Source: Usnea hakonensis (taxonomy: Eukaryota > Ascomycota > Lecanoromycetes > Lecanorales > Parmeliaceae). Taken from it: DNA of 64,000 bases. The DNA is taken from contig BLJB01000109.1 in assembly GCA_013423325.1 (NCBI GenBank), positions 32,917-96,916 of the forward strand, written 5' to 3'. A program made the translations under genes and the position numbers. The notes under the pieces were generated by a model. The model had not been told where the DNA came from and did no database searches. It saw only the letters and a list, made by a program, of their open reading frames with translations. Below, in pieces: positions 9,937-21,576 of this stretch (position 1 is the first letter of the stretch; every line of letters begins with the position of its first letter).

Positions 9937-12900
9937 AATTCCAGAATATAAGAATGCAACATGATTTGAATACCAATAGGCTGTGTGATAGGAAGTATTA
10001 TCGTTCTTGCAGCCTCTTAAAGTCTGGTCCTTGAAAGCGATGCGTCATATGAGATCCAAACCTTGCCAAGGATAAGTGGCCTCCAGCGCGTAGCTAGAGG
10101 CTCCAAACGGTAGGATCTTCGCGATTTCGTCTAGAAATCATTGTTCTCTTTATTCTCGAGTTCTTTACAAGACAAGGCGACCATGCCGGACGGACAGGTA
10201 TATCGACAGAACAATGGATGTTGCCCTAGCCCAATTTCTGACGAGGCGAGCCTGCGATGGAACGTTCTTGACTTCACAGCACTTGGCTCATTTCTGGTTA
10301 CCTGCTGATACGATAAACCTATATTCATCTACATGCAGTCTAACATTTCTGTGCATATCCATATCTGATGTCGACTTCGAGACAGAAGGAGCGCTGTCGA
10401 CGTGGCCACATTCATCATTGGTTAGTAGGTATACACCCATCTTATTCCGATTTCGTTACTATCCGCTTCTCAGAATCAATATCTATTGGGAATTTGATTC
10501 GCCTCCTGTATACACTGTATACATGGCGTAGACTGTAAATATAGGCAAATTTGATAGCCTGTTCGTCCACTGTGGTCCTAGGATACTTGTAGACCGTAAG
10601 CGGACGAGCCGAGACTTGAAAGCTTCGTAAATTACATTTCAGCATGATCATCTGCCAGCGCTTAAGTTGATGCTGAGGCCCTCCGCCTGACTGACAATCG
10701 TTCATGCAGTGGATTGGATGGAATTGTTGAGGCGTCCAAAAAATTTTCGACACTGACTTAGCGTCTTGGCATGATGCCTTGGCAGAATTTGTTCTCTCAT
10801 CGAGTGGACTCGTTAGGACACAACCAATAGACAACACGGCCCTTCAGACCTCTGACCTCATCTGAGTATGTTTAGCCACACTGCCTAAATTTTTTCTAGT
10901 TTGTATGGATCTACAGAGCTATAGCATTTCGCTAGTAGAGACTATAGTGATTGGTCCGCGTAAGAAGAGAGTGCCTTTCACCGTGAAGGCTGAAGGGATT
11001 TTGCACCTATCTCCTTCAAGACTAGGTATGCCTTGCCGATGTTGATGGTCATGATGAATCCTGATCACGAGACAGCCAATTTCTCTAGGATTCGCGTCGC
11101 CGTTATTCTGCATTTACAGCTCTGGCCGGCGAAGCTGACGCGCAAGAGCAGCGAGATCGGAGAGCTTTGTTATGAAATGATTTGACCGGACAGCATCGCT
11201 AGTTCTGCTTTATTAGATGCACTTGAGGGCCATGCTTCGAGAACCTACGACATCCGCGAGAGCCTTGTTCATTTTACCTCTGAGCATAGTCTGTATAGTC
11301 TGGGTGCCGATATTGACCTGGTTGGGCGTATTGTCGTATCCAAGAGAGCTCAGTAGACATTGATGACAAGCTGTAGAAGGCATAGGTGTATTCGCTTTGT
11401 TCAGCTTGGATCCGCCCTTCCGTATGGCGTGCTGATCCTGGAGCCATTGTCATGTTCCTAAACTTTGAACTGTAGTCTGTATAGGCGAGGTAGCGCATAG
11501 AATGCTACCTATCTCTAGCCTTGATCTTTCTCTTTTTGGCGAGTGTCATCACGTTTATAGAAGTTCCACGTTATAGATGCTCGACGGAAGCACGGTTGCC
11601 AGCGTCTTTGGCATTTTGTAGGGTGGAAATTGGGTTTCACTTTCTCCTCGAGAATCGATATGCTAGTCATGCTTGGGGTCCCAACGCCCATGAACATTTC
11701 CGCGCTCTTGTACTCTATGTCAAGTCGCCTGAGCCAGTCAGTATGGGAAAGCAGTATTGGACAGTGAGATGAATCGGGCAAACCATATTCACACACACAA
11801 ACCATCAACGGCTGGCCCATCTAAAGTATGCTCCGACAAGGACGCGCTACGGCAGTGCACATGCAGTCTGGGCGCTTCTGTCTTTCCCCAGCTCAACAGC
11901 CCGGCCGTGCATTCTTCTCGGGCATCCTCGCGACATCTCTCGGTTAATCTCTCTAGGGTCAGCAGGAGATACGAGAAGCCCAAAGGTGGCTAAAGCACGT
12001 AACCAAATATTGGCACATGCGGGTGTGGTGTTCGTGTCAGAGGGTTGCGTGAAAATCGATAAGACAGCACTGTAAGGCCAGCTCTCGGTGAGGGTCCAGT
12101 GCAGAAGTGAGTGATCCTTTTCGGGGGTATCGGGCAACGCTGGCAATCGCTGTGTTGCTCATGGCGTCGATCAGCAACCTTTATGGCTCAATCGACCTCA
12201 ATGTATAGTGGTAGTAGTGGTGGTGGTAGTAAGGGAGTGGAATGGAGCATCTCCAGTCGTACGGCCTCGGACCCGGCCCGATTGTCTCCGACAGCGAATG
12301 AAAGAAGTCTTGGCATTTCTTGGCATTTCTTGGCACTGAAATGATGCATTCGCTGAAGTATAATCAAAAACTCATCCTCTCATAAGTCACAGGTCATATC
12401 AGACTCTGCTTTCAGACACTTTAAGCTTCTGAGTTTGGAATAAAAAAGGTCAGAAGTGACGCTAAGGACTGTCCATCCTACACCAGCACGTCTCCGCGCT
12501 CTGGTATTAGAAAAACAGTGGCAGCGAGGCTTCCACGTATTCGACATAAGAGAGACAAAACACCGGAAATCATTTCTACAATAAGAACACGGTGTGGAAA
12601 AAGCTTCGAGTAGGAATGAGGCTCCTACAGCGAGGCCCCGTTCATGCGCTTCGGACTAGCCATATCATGGGAGACGATACACACACTCTTCGATACAAAT
12701 CGTGCCACTCACGGCATTCTAACATGCATCCCGAGTTCATGGTTATCATCTAGACGACTGCCTACGTTGACAAGGACACTCATTTTCCTTTCGAACGCAG
12801 TCAAAGATGTGGGCGAGTTCTAAAACAGAAAGAAAAATCCTGTTTTTTTTCGTTTTTTTGTTTCATTTTGAATGGTCGAGAAATCCAGCAAGGTCGTACT

Positions 12901-14306
12901 GTGATAAGGATGCGCTGTGCTTTTCAATTCGGGGCAAGGCCGTTTTCTATGACTGCCGGAGTATGCTCCGTAATCCGCAAGGCTGGTTAGTACCACACAC
13001 TCTACTCTACCTGGACACTTCTGAATTCTGACTGGCTGATTGAAAATGGTGCTAAGAAGCCCCTGACGGAGCCTCGGCCCGAGACTTTTTAATGCATTTG
13101 ACTGGTGCGCTTTGCCAGTGTGCCACACACAAGATGGTGAACAACAGTCGCACTTGACGTTCAGCACAAACGACAACTATTTATCAGACAATGGGAAGTG
13201 ACTGTAGCTGTGCATCGGCTTACTTACATGGTGTTTCAGATGATGTACTTCAAAGTTGGCGGATCCTCCGAGGGAGCATTGCCAACTCATAAATCATGGT
13301 TGCTCCACTCGAGTACCGGTCGGCGGCGGTACTTAGATAGTCCTTCGAGATGCCACGACAATAATCAGTGGCTGGAAAAAATGCGAATCTCCTGCAAATG
13401 CCTGCAGAGACAGCACCGGTATCTGTTCCATCTGAACACGCACGCATCCTAAATCTTGGTTCCCGAGGTTAGGTCACTTTCAAGCTTGGTCACTTTTGAC
13501 TAGTACCTTACGTGGCACATCTTTTTCAAACTAATCCAGGGACCTGAAGCTACGTACCTGGCCTGATGTCCTGATTGGGTGTACATAAGAGCTGATTTAG
13601 CTTAGCGCGCGGCACACCTTCCAAACCAAAACCATCCCCCTGAGATCTGACAGCGCACAGGAGCAGGAAACAGTCAGACCTTCTCCGTACTACCCACCAT
13701 CAACTCATCATCTCATCATCTCATGACTCTCTCAGCAGCATGTCGTTGGACTGCGCACAGAATACCTGTATGATTGACTGCAGTCGCTCCGATTATGCAA
13801 CTCGAGGTTGAATGTCGGAAGCGCAGCCTCGGTCACCGGCGAACGATGGTTTGGACAAAGAAAACACAATGGCAGCCAAAGCGTCATCCCTGTTCATGAC
13901 TATTGTTGTACCAAATCAACGCTACCAGCCACAGAACAATTTAAAATTGCGTGACAAGGTACCTGTCCATTGTTAGCAGATTCGACGTTTGAAACAATGA
14001 TATCTGCGGCCCGCGGGCAAGCTTGGGCGGAAGAAAGGAACAAGGCCCCAAAATTCGGATTGGGATTGCGACGCGTAGCCCCAGTTGTTGTCCCTTTCAC
14101 GGATGAGAATTCTAGAATTCGCGATGGGCCAACCACAATTTAGTGTGCGCTACCTTGATCCATTCCCTTATGGCTTATAAGTAAGCTCTGTCCCAAAGCT
14201 TCCCCTTTCTTCGCTCCTCATCGTTGCAAGTACGCCCACTCGCTCATTATTCTTTACTATTCACTCTTTTCTGGATCTTTGCTTGTCAAGATACCTCACA
14301 CTCATT
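9937..14306. other. Long gene-free stretch
   Basis: About 4.4 kb hold no recognisable gene. Frames such as 10442-10837 (-) and 12820-13176 (-) have no signal peptide, domain or plausible exon partners. Minor features are a 10-bp tandem (TTGGCATTTC, about 2.8 copies at 12310-12336), a GTG/GTA-rich patch at 12210-12230 and poly-T at 12843. The final 150 bp are the promoter of the next gene. Confidence 0.5.
14176..14280 (+). promoter_or_regulatory. Probable core promoter of the secreted-protein gene
   Basis: A TATAA (14176-14180) is followed by a C/T-rich tract (CTTCCCCTTTCTTCGCTCC) about 90 nt before the start codon. This is the usual layout of well-expressed fungal genes. It is seen in sequence only; the transcription start is not mapped. 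Confidence 0.45.
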
Positions 14307-15074
14307 ATGTCTCCTTCTTACGTAGCGTCCGGAACGCTCAAATCAGTTTTCTCCCTTTGCCTCGCCCTTTCCACCACCGTCGCCCCCGTCCTCTGCGCCC
14401 CAACCCAAGCCGACACCGCCAGCCCTTGGATCCCGCGTTCGCTAAAATCCCTCTTCGAGCGCCAAAGTGCGACATGCAACGGCATCGGCGTCCTGCTCAC
14501 AAACAGCGGAGACACAAAGGAGTTTTCCTTCTGGTCTAACAACGGGGACGATAGTCGCACCATGTTGACATCGGTCACCGTGAATGGCGGCGATACTCAA
14601 TTCGTCTCCCTCAACTACGGCTGGGCAGGTACCGTCCAGCGCGGCCAAGCTCTCCCGGCCACATGGGTGGAATTGAACATGGACGGAACAGCCTGGGGCG
14701 ACGTGAGCTTGCAGCAAGGTTGCGACGGGGGTGCAACGCTCTCGTCCACGACGGACGGCACTACCGAAGGCTTCAGCCAAAACATCAACGACAACCCGGA
14801 CATACCCCAAGAAGCGTTCTTCAATCCCTCCACGCAAGGCACTCAATGCTATGGCGGGGGCCAATGCACGACCACTGCGACAAATGTCTTGGATACCACT
14901 ACTGGCAACTACTGGTCACCGCAGGCAGCCAATAGCGCCGCTACAAACTATATCATGGGACAGCTTGGGGGTCAATCGGCGGCTTTACAAAAGGCGTTCA
15001 TTGGTACCGGCGACCAGAACACGACGCCCCAGGTCTCCTCGTCCAACAACTGTCTGGCTGTTACCTTCTATTGA
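14307..15074 (+). CDS. Secreted conserved fungal protein, 255 aa
   Basis: This is a single exon. The start is the ATG in CATTATGTCT; upstream in-frame codons lack an ATG. Residues 1-33 form a signal peptide ending near VLCAP. A possible Kex2-like region (LFERQ) precedes the mature domain, which begins ATCNGIGV. The body is rich in Gly, Thr and Asn and contains GDTQFVSLNYGWAGTVQRG, WVELNMDGTAWGDVSLQQG and the terminal NNCLAVTFY. Proteins with this RG-LPATWVE / GDVSLQQGCDG / NNCLAVxFY pattern recur in ascomycete secretomes and are usually annotated as hypothetical. The paired cysteines suggest disulfides. No glycosidase catalytic motif is visible. Confidence 0.8.
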   Translation: MSPSYVASGTLKSVFSLCLALSTTVAPVLCAPTQADTASPWIPRSLKSLFERQSATCNGIGVLLTNSGDTKEFSFWSNNGDDSRTMLTSVTVNGGDTQFVSLNYGWAGTVQRGQALPATWVELNMDGTAWGDVSLQQGCDGGATLSSTTDGTTEGFSQNINDNPDIPQEAFFNPSTQGTQCYGGGQCTTTATNVLDTTTGNYWSPQAANSAATNYIMGQLGGQSAALQKAFIGTGDQNTTPQVSSSNNCLAVTFY

Positions 15075-15989
15075 TCGGATGGTGACGCGCAGGACTCGCC
15101 GCTGGAGCAACGAGCGGTCCTGCGCCTGGCGTGGCTTGTGGTCCACGCGAGGGAGGGGAAAGGAATGATTTGATTCCCGGTCGCGGGTCTGTGGGACCGT
15201 CCATTCGCTCTTTATCTTCTATTGTCATTCTATAACTTTCTTTCTATATATACTTCTGCTTCAACAGTGTATGGAAGTCAGATACACGAGCGAGCCTTGG
15301 CCAAGGAACGCGTTTGTAGGAACCTTTTTTTTAGGGATACCCTATATACGAACTTTATGAACCTGCTCACACACTGCTCTCCTGATTCTCCCTTCCATAA
15401 CCCAACCCCCTTTTGCAAAAAGATTGCACCCATTGTCGCAAAATCATGCGCTCGGCCATGTAAACCCCTCTTCACCCCCAATTCCAATTCGTTGTGTTCC
15501 AACATCCACCAAGCCCTCGTGCACGTCCCCTACCTAAACTCTTAAACTCTCTGCAGCTACTCCCGAGAGCCCCACCCTGATAAGACCCCGAGGCAAGCCG
15601 AACCGAACGCGCGCGCTGGCACCGCCACATCTTTTGTTGTTCGGGAATAAATTTCCTTGTACGTACGGCTTTGGACTGCAGAGAAGGTTTTTTTTTTTTT
15701 TTTCGAAGTGAGGAAGGGAGGGAGGGGGTTTGACGATTTCTGTACGTACTTTGAAGGATGGTGGGGAGGGAGTACTTATTCTGCATGCAGCGAGCGAGCT
15801 ACCTTACCCTGCGCATATAAGGTGCATAGTTTTATCGTGGGAGTACTTTCTCCCCTCTCCATCCGATCTCTTCCCATTTCCCAATTCCCTTCTCACTCTC
15901 CATTTCTTCCCTCTTCCCTTCCCCCATCTCCTATCTCCACCCCGCGAAAACCCAGGAATCTTCCTCCTCCCCTCTCGTCCCTCTCATCT
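15075..15989. other. Spacer with poly-T and a long pyrimidine-rich leader
   Basis: A poly-T of about 15 lies near 15688. From 15848 to 15989 almost every base is C or T, directly ahead of a small ORF. This could be the promoter and 5' leader of that ORF. A long open frame crossing this stretch (from 15657) starts without an ATG and reads through the leader, so it is not accepted as a gene. Confidence 0.45.
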
Positions 15990-16232
15990 ATGAATAAAAC
16001 ATACCATATAAACATTTCTCATCATGTCAGCAGTGATGGAGAGCGCATTGGTACTATGGTGTTCTATGCGCCAGATTTCTGTGCACTTTTCTTGGGATTC
16101 GTTTTCGGGGCTACGCTTGTTGTGGTTGGAAAGCTTACCTTACTTTCTCTACTACGAAATGTCTTGAGAACTTCGTTCCTTGAAATGGTCTCTATCTTGA
16201 TTGCGTTTCTTCCATATACGCTGTATTGCTAA
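15990..16232 (+). CDS. Possible small membrane protein, 80 aa
   Basis: The frame starts at the first ATG (CTATGAATAAAAC) after a 140-nt pyrimidine-rich leader. The product is MNKTYHINISHHVSS... with two hydrophobic segments, residues about 28-48 (FCALFLGFVFGATLVVVG) and about 62-80 (LEMVSILIAFLPYTLYC). That would fit a two-helix membrane miniprotein. No family is recognised. The leader and clean stop support a real gene, but the short length leaves doubt. Confidence 0.4.
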   Translation: MNKTYHINISHHVSSDGERIGTMVFYAPDFCALFLGFVFGATLVVVGKLTLLSLLRNVLRTSFLEMVSILIAFLPYTLYC

Positions 16233-16643
16233 AGGAAGGAGATAGATTTATAGAGCGAGTAATGCGCTTTTAATAATCACTATATATACAGATTTCAACC
16301 GCAGATTGTGGAATATAAATACCAAAAACGAGCCCCTCCGGTAGGAGCCCCCGGAGAGGGAAGGGGGGTCTTGGCCTGGAAAAATACTTAGATCCACGAG
16401 CCTTCAATGTCAAATATCATGAGCTAAGAAATATAAGGGGGGGCGCTCGCTACCATTAGGACAGTACCGAATTATGATCAGAATGGCTCGAACTTCCGAG
16501 GCAGCGAACACCATCTCAAAGGTGCAAAAATCACATCTTGCCTCCTTTGAAGCTAGCCACAGCAGCACCCCTCCACATTGCATCCTTCCAGCCGGAGACT
16601 TCCCATCTAGTCATCAATCTACCCCTAACGCCTCCACCAGACA
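16233..16643. other. Spacer with a GC-rich hairpin
   Basis: No gene is seen. At about 16335-16360 the arms CCCTCCGG and CCGGAGAGGG can pair around a short loop, about 100 bp after the small ORF. The rest is unremarkable. Confidence 0.4.
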
Positions 16644-16896
16644 ATGAAGATCAGCTCTCACAAGGCCGGGCTCCTGCACGTCAGCAGTCTCGTCTTGGCA
16701 AGAGGCGATAATCTGTATACACCCAAGATTGTCAGCATTTACAAAGCGCATGATATGGTGCGAAAACGCAAAGGATGACATAAAGCTGACTTAGTGCAGG
16801 TATGACAGCTGCCAAGAATGGACCTTTCAGGTTAGATCAGTCTATGTGGGGGCATGTAGGCTTGGCAGCTATGTGCATCGTCGATGCGAGTCCTGA
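16644..16896 (+). CDS. Possible small secreted protein or remnant, 55 aa
   Basis: Two putative exons (16644-16714 and 16800-16896) join in phase. The acceptor has a very good branch point and AG (GCTGACTTAGTGCAG). The product MKISSHKAGLLHVSSLVLARG... has a weak signal peptide and then NLYDSCQEWTFQ...VYVGACRLGSYV. That faintly recalls the N-terminal repeat of fungal cyanovirin-N homology (CVNH) proteins, but it stops after about half the usual length. It may be a degraded gene. The splice prediction and family hint are both weak. Confidence 0.22.
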
Positions 16897-17258
16897 TTTG
16901 GAAGGATATAGATGTTCAACCGCTATGATCGCTTCGCTGTTTACTCCTTGGCTCACATGGCGTTCGTTATCACGATTATTCGTCGTTGATTGCACTCATG
17001 TACTGGCAGCTTGCTGTAAGCACCCTGTAAGCCATTGTTGAGTCATGTCTTGGTAAGATGTGTGTAAACACCAAGCTGATGCAAGACCGCCAAGATATGA
17101 ACGACAGTGCCACATGAAGCAGCATCTTGGCATAGGCTCAATACATAAAGAGAACGCTCCTCCCCTTTACAGCTATCAACAATCTCATCCACATTCTCCT
17201 GTCAAACATCAACATCTACTACCTGACATCCACAGCAGAAAGACTGGGAGACAGCAAG

Positions 17259-18193
17259 ATGAAGTTCTCAAGTGTTCTTTCCTGGAAGACCTTCGTCGTG
17301 GTCCCCGTAGTCCGAGCGACTTTGACACCAGGGCCAGAGTTCATCCGCCTCAACAAGAATGACTCGGTAAGACTCCCATGACTGATCCTCTCCACTCAAG
17401 GCGCCAACCAACACCTTTGAAGATGGTTGTCGTAGCAGACCTGCAGGAAGGCCTATAAACGACCGTAAGTGCACCGCCACACCTTGACACTCAGGAAAAC
17501 GACCCAACACCATCCAGGTCCGCGATTACGACCCGACAGTGTTCCGCAACAACATCATCGCGCACGCATCAATCGCAAAGATATTCAACCTTCCCATCGT
17601 TCTAACAACCAGCGCCGAGACAGGGCCCAACGGCATTCTCCCCAAGGAAATCACCACCCTATACCCAAACGCTCCACTAATCAAGCGCAACGGTGAGGTA
17701 GACGCATGGGACAACTCGGACTTCAGAGCCGCGGTAGCAGCTCAGAACAAAAGCCAAATCATCCTAGCTGGCATCACCACGGACGTCTGTACGAGATCCG
17801 GCCACCGCTCCTCCCACATCTCTCAAGGCCACTAACTTCCCCGCCCCAGGCACCGAATTCCTCGCCCTATCCCTCCGCTCAGAGGGCTACACCGTCTTCG
17901 CCAACACCGAAGCCAGCGGCGCGTTCTCATCGAAGCTAGCCTCCCACGCGAACCGCAGGATGGAAAACGCGGGCGTCATACTGCAGCGTATGTTCGCTAT
18001 TATCATGGATCTGATCAGCGACTGGAGGAACACGCCTGGAAGTCTGCAGTTGTTGCCGTTTTTGGATGAGTACTTGCCTGTTTACGGGTATGTGGCGCGG
18101 GCACATAGGGCGGCGGTGCTGAATGGGACGCTGGCTCCTGGGGAGTTTGGGCTTGAGGATCGGGAGGGTGGAGGGTTGGGGGTGCAAGGGTGA
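17259..18193 (+). pseudogene. Isochorismatase-like cysteine hydrolase with one in-frame stop
   Basis: Four exons are predicted (17259-17366, 17423-17464, 17518-17788, 17850-18193); together they would give about 254 aa. A hydrophobic N-terminus (MKFSSVLSWKTFVVVPVV) suggests secretion. Core motifs are VVVADLQEGL (catalytic Asp), NLPIVLTTSAETGPNG, the middle AWDNSDF, and ILAGITTDVC, whose nucleophilic Cys codon is split by the last intron (T|GC), then SEGYTVFANTEASG. Codon 48, right after QEGL, is TAA (17456-17458), where family members usually carry Tyr. Everything else is open and splice sites are intact. It is therefore either a very recent null allele or a base error. The family hydrolyses isochorismate-like or amide substrates; secreted members can blunt salicylate signalling in plants, but whether that applies here is unknown. 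Confidence 0.8.
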
Positions 18194-19153
18194 GGGCGGA
18201 GAAGATGGAAGTTGAGATTTCATTGATGGAGACTATTTTGAGACGAGGGTGTGGTTGAGTGGCGCGGGATATATATGAAAGTATTTCACGATTGTCGAAG
18301 AAGGCCTTACTCAAGTTCGACTCCCACTCCCATTCCCACTCCAAAATAAAACCCCACTATTCAAAAATAGGTACTCGTACATACCAAGAAATTCATCACA
18401 AACAACTCTCCTCACCTCCTGCAAATATCCACCTTACCTTACACACCCTAAGCCCCACCTACCCTATAATATGAACTGGGTGCGTGGACTTCCCAGCAGT
18501 GAAAAACTTACAAGACTCCGTACCCTTAACAAGGCATCCCTCTGCAGAATCTCTGAAACCCCTTTTTCCCATTTAACTCCGAGCTTGCTTATCACCCTCT
18601 TTGCTAGGAGGCCGCGGAATGAGCCTCCGGCAATTCTTCTCAAGCAACATTCGACTCCCGTCCTGTAGCTTTTATTATAAAATATCTTAATTTCTAGAGA
18701 ACTGAACTTATAACCAAACTAGATTACACCATGGGGTATGATACAGTCTCTCACACAGATTTTTGCGAGATCTTGTAGAGAGTCTATACTGACAAGCAGT
18801 AGTGGGACGGAGTTTGGGAAATAGGTAGGGTTGTAGGCTTACGGGTTCTGCGAAGGAGATGGGGATGTGGACGGATGGTATATGTACGTGAGGCAAGGTG
18901 AGGGCAGGATGGTGTGAGTGATGTTGATGGGTGGGTGAAAGCTTCGCATGTCCTGGAATTGAAATTGTGGTATTGTCGATATAGATCTTCAGGTATCCGT
19001 TATCAAATCATGTTGACTCAGTGTCCGAGACAGCAATTTTATCTTGATGACCTTAGGAGAGATTCGCTACTTCTTCCATAATTTCAGTAGACATCCATAA
19101 GGTGGTGTTCACTGAAGTTGGGTTCATTTTTTTGTTAACTGGACGAGATGACT

Positions 19154-19229
19154 ATACTCGAAAATAAGATGTAGGGACTCGCTGTGTTGACAATACTCGA
19201 AAACAGGATGTAGGGACTCGCTGGGTTGA
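19154..19229 (+). repeat. Tandem duplication, 39-bp period, two copies
   Basis: Copies at 19154-19190 and 19193-19229 read ATACTCGAAAA...GATGTAGGGACTCGCTG.GTTGA and differ at three positions within 37 bp. The duplication is non-coding. Confidence 0.85.
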
Positions 19230-19707
19230 AGTTCGAAAGAGATGAAATCATTTCAGTGTCTAGTTTGTTCCCATCCTTGGTATTGAACTCTAGCGTTACC
19301 CGATGACTAGATAGTTTATGAACCCGTTTTCGTGCTTTTTCAATTGCATGTAATGTAAGACAGAGGCTGGCCGCCTTAGCTTCTCCTCTGATTCTTATGG
19401 CTGATTATAATCGTTTCAGATCCTCGATCTTCGTCAGCGCCTCAATTACCTGTGGTGATTTGGTCCCATTGCAGGCCACATCCATGTCAAGTAGCTCCCT
19501 CGCAACCTTTAATGCCTTCACACGAAGGCTGCCTAGAATCCCAGTTGCAACACTGTTGGGAAAAAGAAGACCCACTTCCTTTTCATACTATCTGATCTTT
19601 TTGTTCTATGCGTCGGCTAGTTGAGGGTAGATGAGGCCTTCTTGTTGCACTAGGGTAATGATTTCTCTAATACGGGAATATCGACGGGTTCTGTCAGGAA
19701 GTCGATT

Positions 19708-19775
19708 TGATGACGAAGATGATGAAGATGATGATAATGATGATAATGATGATGATGGTGATGGTGATGATGTGT
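19708..19775 (+). repeat. GAT/GAA/AAT trinucleotide microsatellite
   Basis: About 22 triplets of the GAT family occur with AAT, GAA and GGT interruptions. The tract is non-coding as far as can be seen and likely to be length-variable. Confidence 0.85.
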
Positions 19776-20788
19776 GAGAGGAAAATATGGAATGAATCTA
19801 CGGTTACTCTTCCTTCATATAGCCCTACCTCCTCAGACCTTAGCGCCCAGGCCCAAGACAGTGCATAAAGCACAGGTAAACGTAGCAAGACATTGCTAGA
19901 TCGATTAATGAAAAAGAGTCCGGCTTATACTCTGTCGTAGAAGATTAAGACTGATCTAAACGGGCAGGAAGAAACCCTTTTATAACCACAAAATGCAATA
20001 CAGTCTCAGTCATCAACAAAAGAAAAACAACTCTCGTTGTTCAACCCCAAAGATTTTTCGCGCGTGATTTGTCTGAGACTATCTAGAACTCATTTGAGGC
20101 CAGAAGAAATATTTTATTCTGATTCGCTTGGAGATTCTTGACGCAACAATGGATACACTAAGATCGAACTATAGAGGTGGGTGTTGTGATAGATGGATAC
20201 AAAGTGCGTTGAGTTGTGAGGGAGCGATGAATTGCTTGATCGTTTATGGACGGTCTTAGATTAGAAACGGAGTGGAAGAGAAACATGGAGCGAGGTTGGT
20301 AAGGGTGAGGATAGAGTGCTGATGATGGGGATGGTTTGTGCATGTTCGAGAGTAGAATGATTAAGGTAAGACATCAGACTCTGTGGCGGATGGAGCATGG
20401 CTTTTGACAAGGCTGTACTCGTAGAAAGCCCCAATGTTATGATACCGCTAGAGACGCTACTGACTCGCCCACTTTATTTTTTACTAAAAGAGGATGAGGC
20501 TATACCATGGCAAGAAGTGTACCAGAAGGGTACACACGTTCTTTCCTTGTAGGTCTCTACGTTGTGGTATGTAGAATGAGAATCTCTTGTAATATAGCCT
20601 CCCTTGAGGCACAACCAAGATCTATGAGTGCGTACGCTAAAAACCACTATTCGATGCAGTACGGTAGCAACGACAATCCTGCGACCTGCGCTGATGATGC
20701 CCCTCGAAGAACGCCGCCTGGACAACCCGCTCTTCTATGCACGCAAACCCAACCACTGAGAATCAATGTCCATTGTATATCCTCAACA

Positions 20789-21354
20789 TTATGAGCTGTT
20801 GACGCCATTTTGCGCCAAAGCATTGCAAGCGCACGTCGCAGGACACTGTGGCAAACCCGCCGTCGAATTCCTCCCAGACACCAGCGTAGAATTCCCAGAC
20901 ACCGGCGTCGAACCCCCGGACACCGAATCCGCAAATAACCTCACAGCGCTGCACTCTGCCGGTATCTCTACCAACAGATTCACAACCCCGACCCACCACA
21001 ACTTCGGATATCCAGCGTCCCCGGGGCAAATGATCCACGTGTCCCATTGCGGGGTGCTAGACGCCGACTTCAATTCCCCGCCTACGGCATAGAACCACCC
21101 CGCGCTCTCCTGCTTCGTGCCTAGCGTCACGGGCTGTGGGCCATGCGGGTTCGCTTTGTCTTGGCCCATGTTCATGTAGAGCGTTAGGTTGCCGAGACCG
21201 AGAGGGATGCCGCGCGACTCGATTGTGGCGTGGTCGGCGTTGGCTTTTTCGGAGCGTTGTATGAAAGTGATATCGTATTGACCGGTGATGTTTGTGGCTG
21301 TGTGGGTTACTATTGGGGCGGGTTAGCTGGTGTAGGGATGGGTGTTGATGATGT

Positions 21355-21406
<52 letters not shown>

Positions 21407-21576
21407 ATGTGCGTACGGAAGAGGTCTTTGAATTCGGGCGATTGGCCTTCGCCTTGCTTGAGATCGCTGCGGAAGATTACTTGTTGTCCGTCTGCTTGTC
21501 GTTTGGGGTGGAAGGGTGTTGATCTGACTGCTGCGGCTAGCATGCCGGCAAGGGCGAAGGGGAGAATGGGGATCAT
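20789..21576 (-). CDS. Secreted conserved fungal protein with a homopolymer-bearing intron
   Basis: The predicted product has 226 aa from exons 21576-21417 and 21309-20789. The intron is 107 nt (donor GTACGC, acceptor CCAATAG) and 49 of its bases are one uninterrupted C run on the coding strand. Residues 1-19 form a signal peptide (MIPILPFALAGMLAAAVRS), followed by a Kex2-like KR at about residues 25-26. The mature domain contains THTATNITGQYDITF, MNMGQDKANPHG, AGWFYAVGGEL and WDTWIICPGDAGYPKLWWV. The layout resembles the fungal PhiA/IgE-binding-like secreted protein group, but the similarity is only by eye. A Ser/Thr/Gly-rich tail with VSG repeats (coded by about 24-bp repeats at 20870-20930) is a likely O-glycosylated linker. 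The run of prolines read from the C tract is intron, not protein. Confidence 0.75.
21357..21405 (+). repeat. Homopolymer of 49 G
   Basis: Forty-nine consecutive G lie on the plus strand, inside the predicted intron of the minus-strand secreted gene. Such a tract can form G-quadruplexes and is very prone to slippage, so the exact length may be an assembly estimate. Confidence 0.97.

Larger units (their letters stand above)
18194..20788. other. Gene-free stretch with short tandem repeats
   Basis: No gene is recognised in about 2.6 kb. It holds a 39-bp tandem duplication (19154-19229) and a GAT-type trinucleotide tract (about 19708-19775), listed separately. Antisense frames at 18015-18344 are shadows of low-complexity sequence. 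Confidence 0.5.

Noticed and set aside
15657..15989. 191-codon frame ending in the small membrane ORF
   Set aside because: It starts without an ATG and its first 110 codons translate the poly-T and pyrimidine leader; only the part from ATG 15990 is considered.
21310..21576. Polyproline-rich secreted protein read through the C tract
   Set aside because: A GTACGC donor just before the tract and an in-phase CCAATAG acceptor give a normal two-exon protein; the prolines are an artefact of translating the intron.
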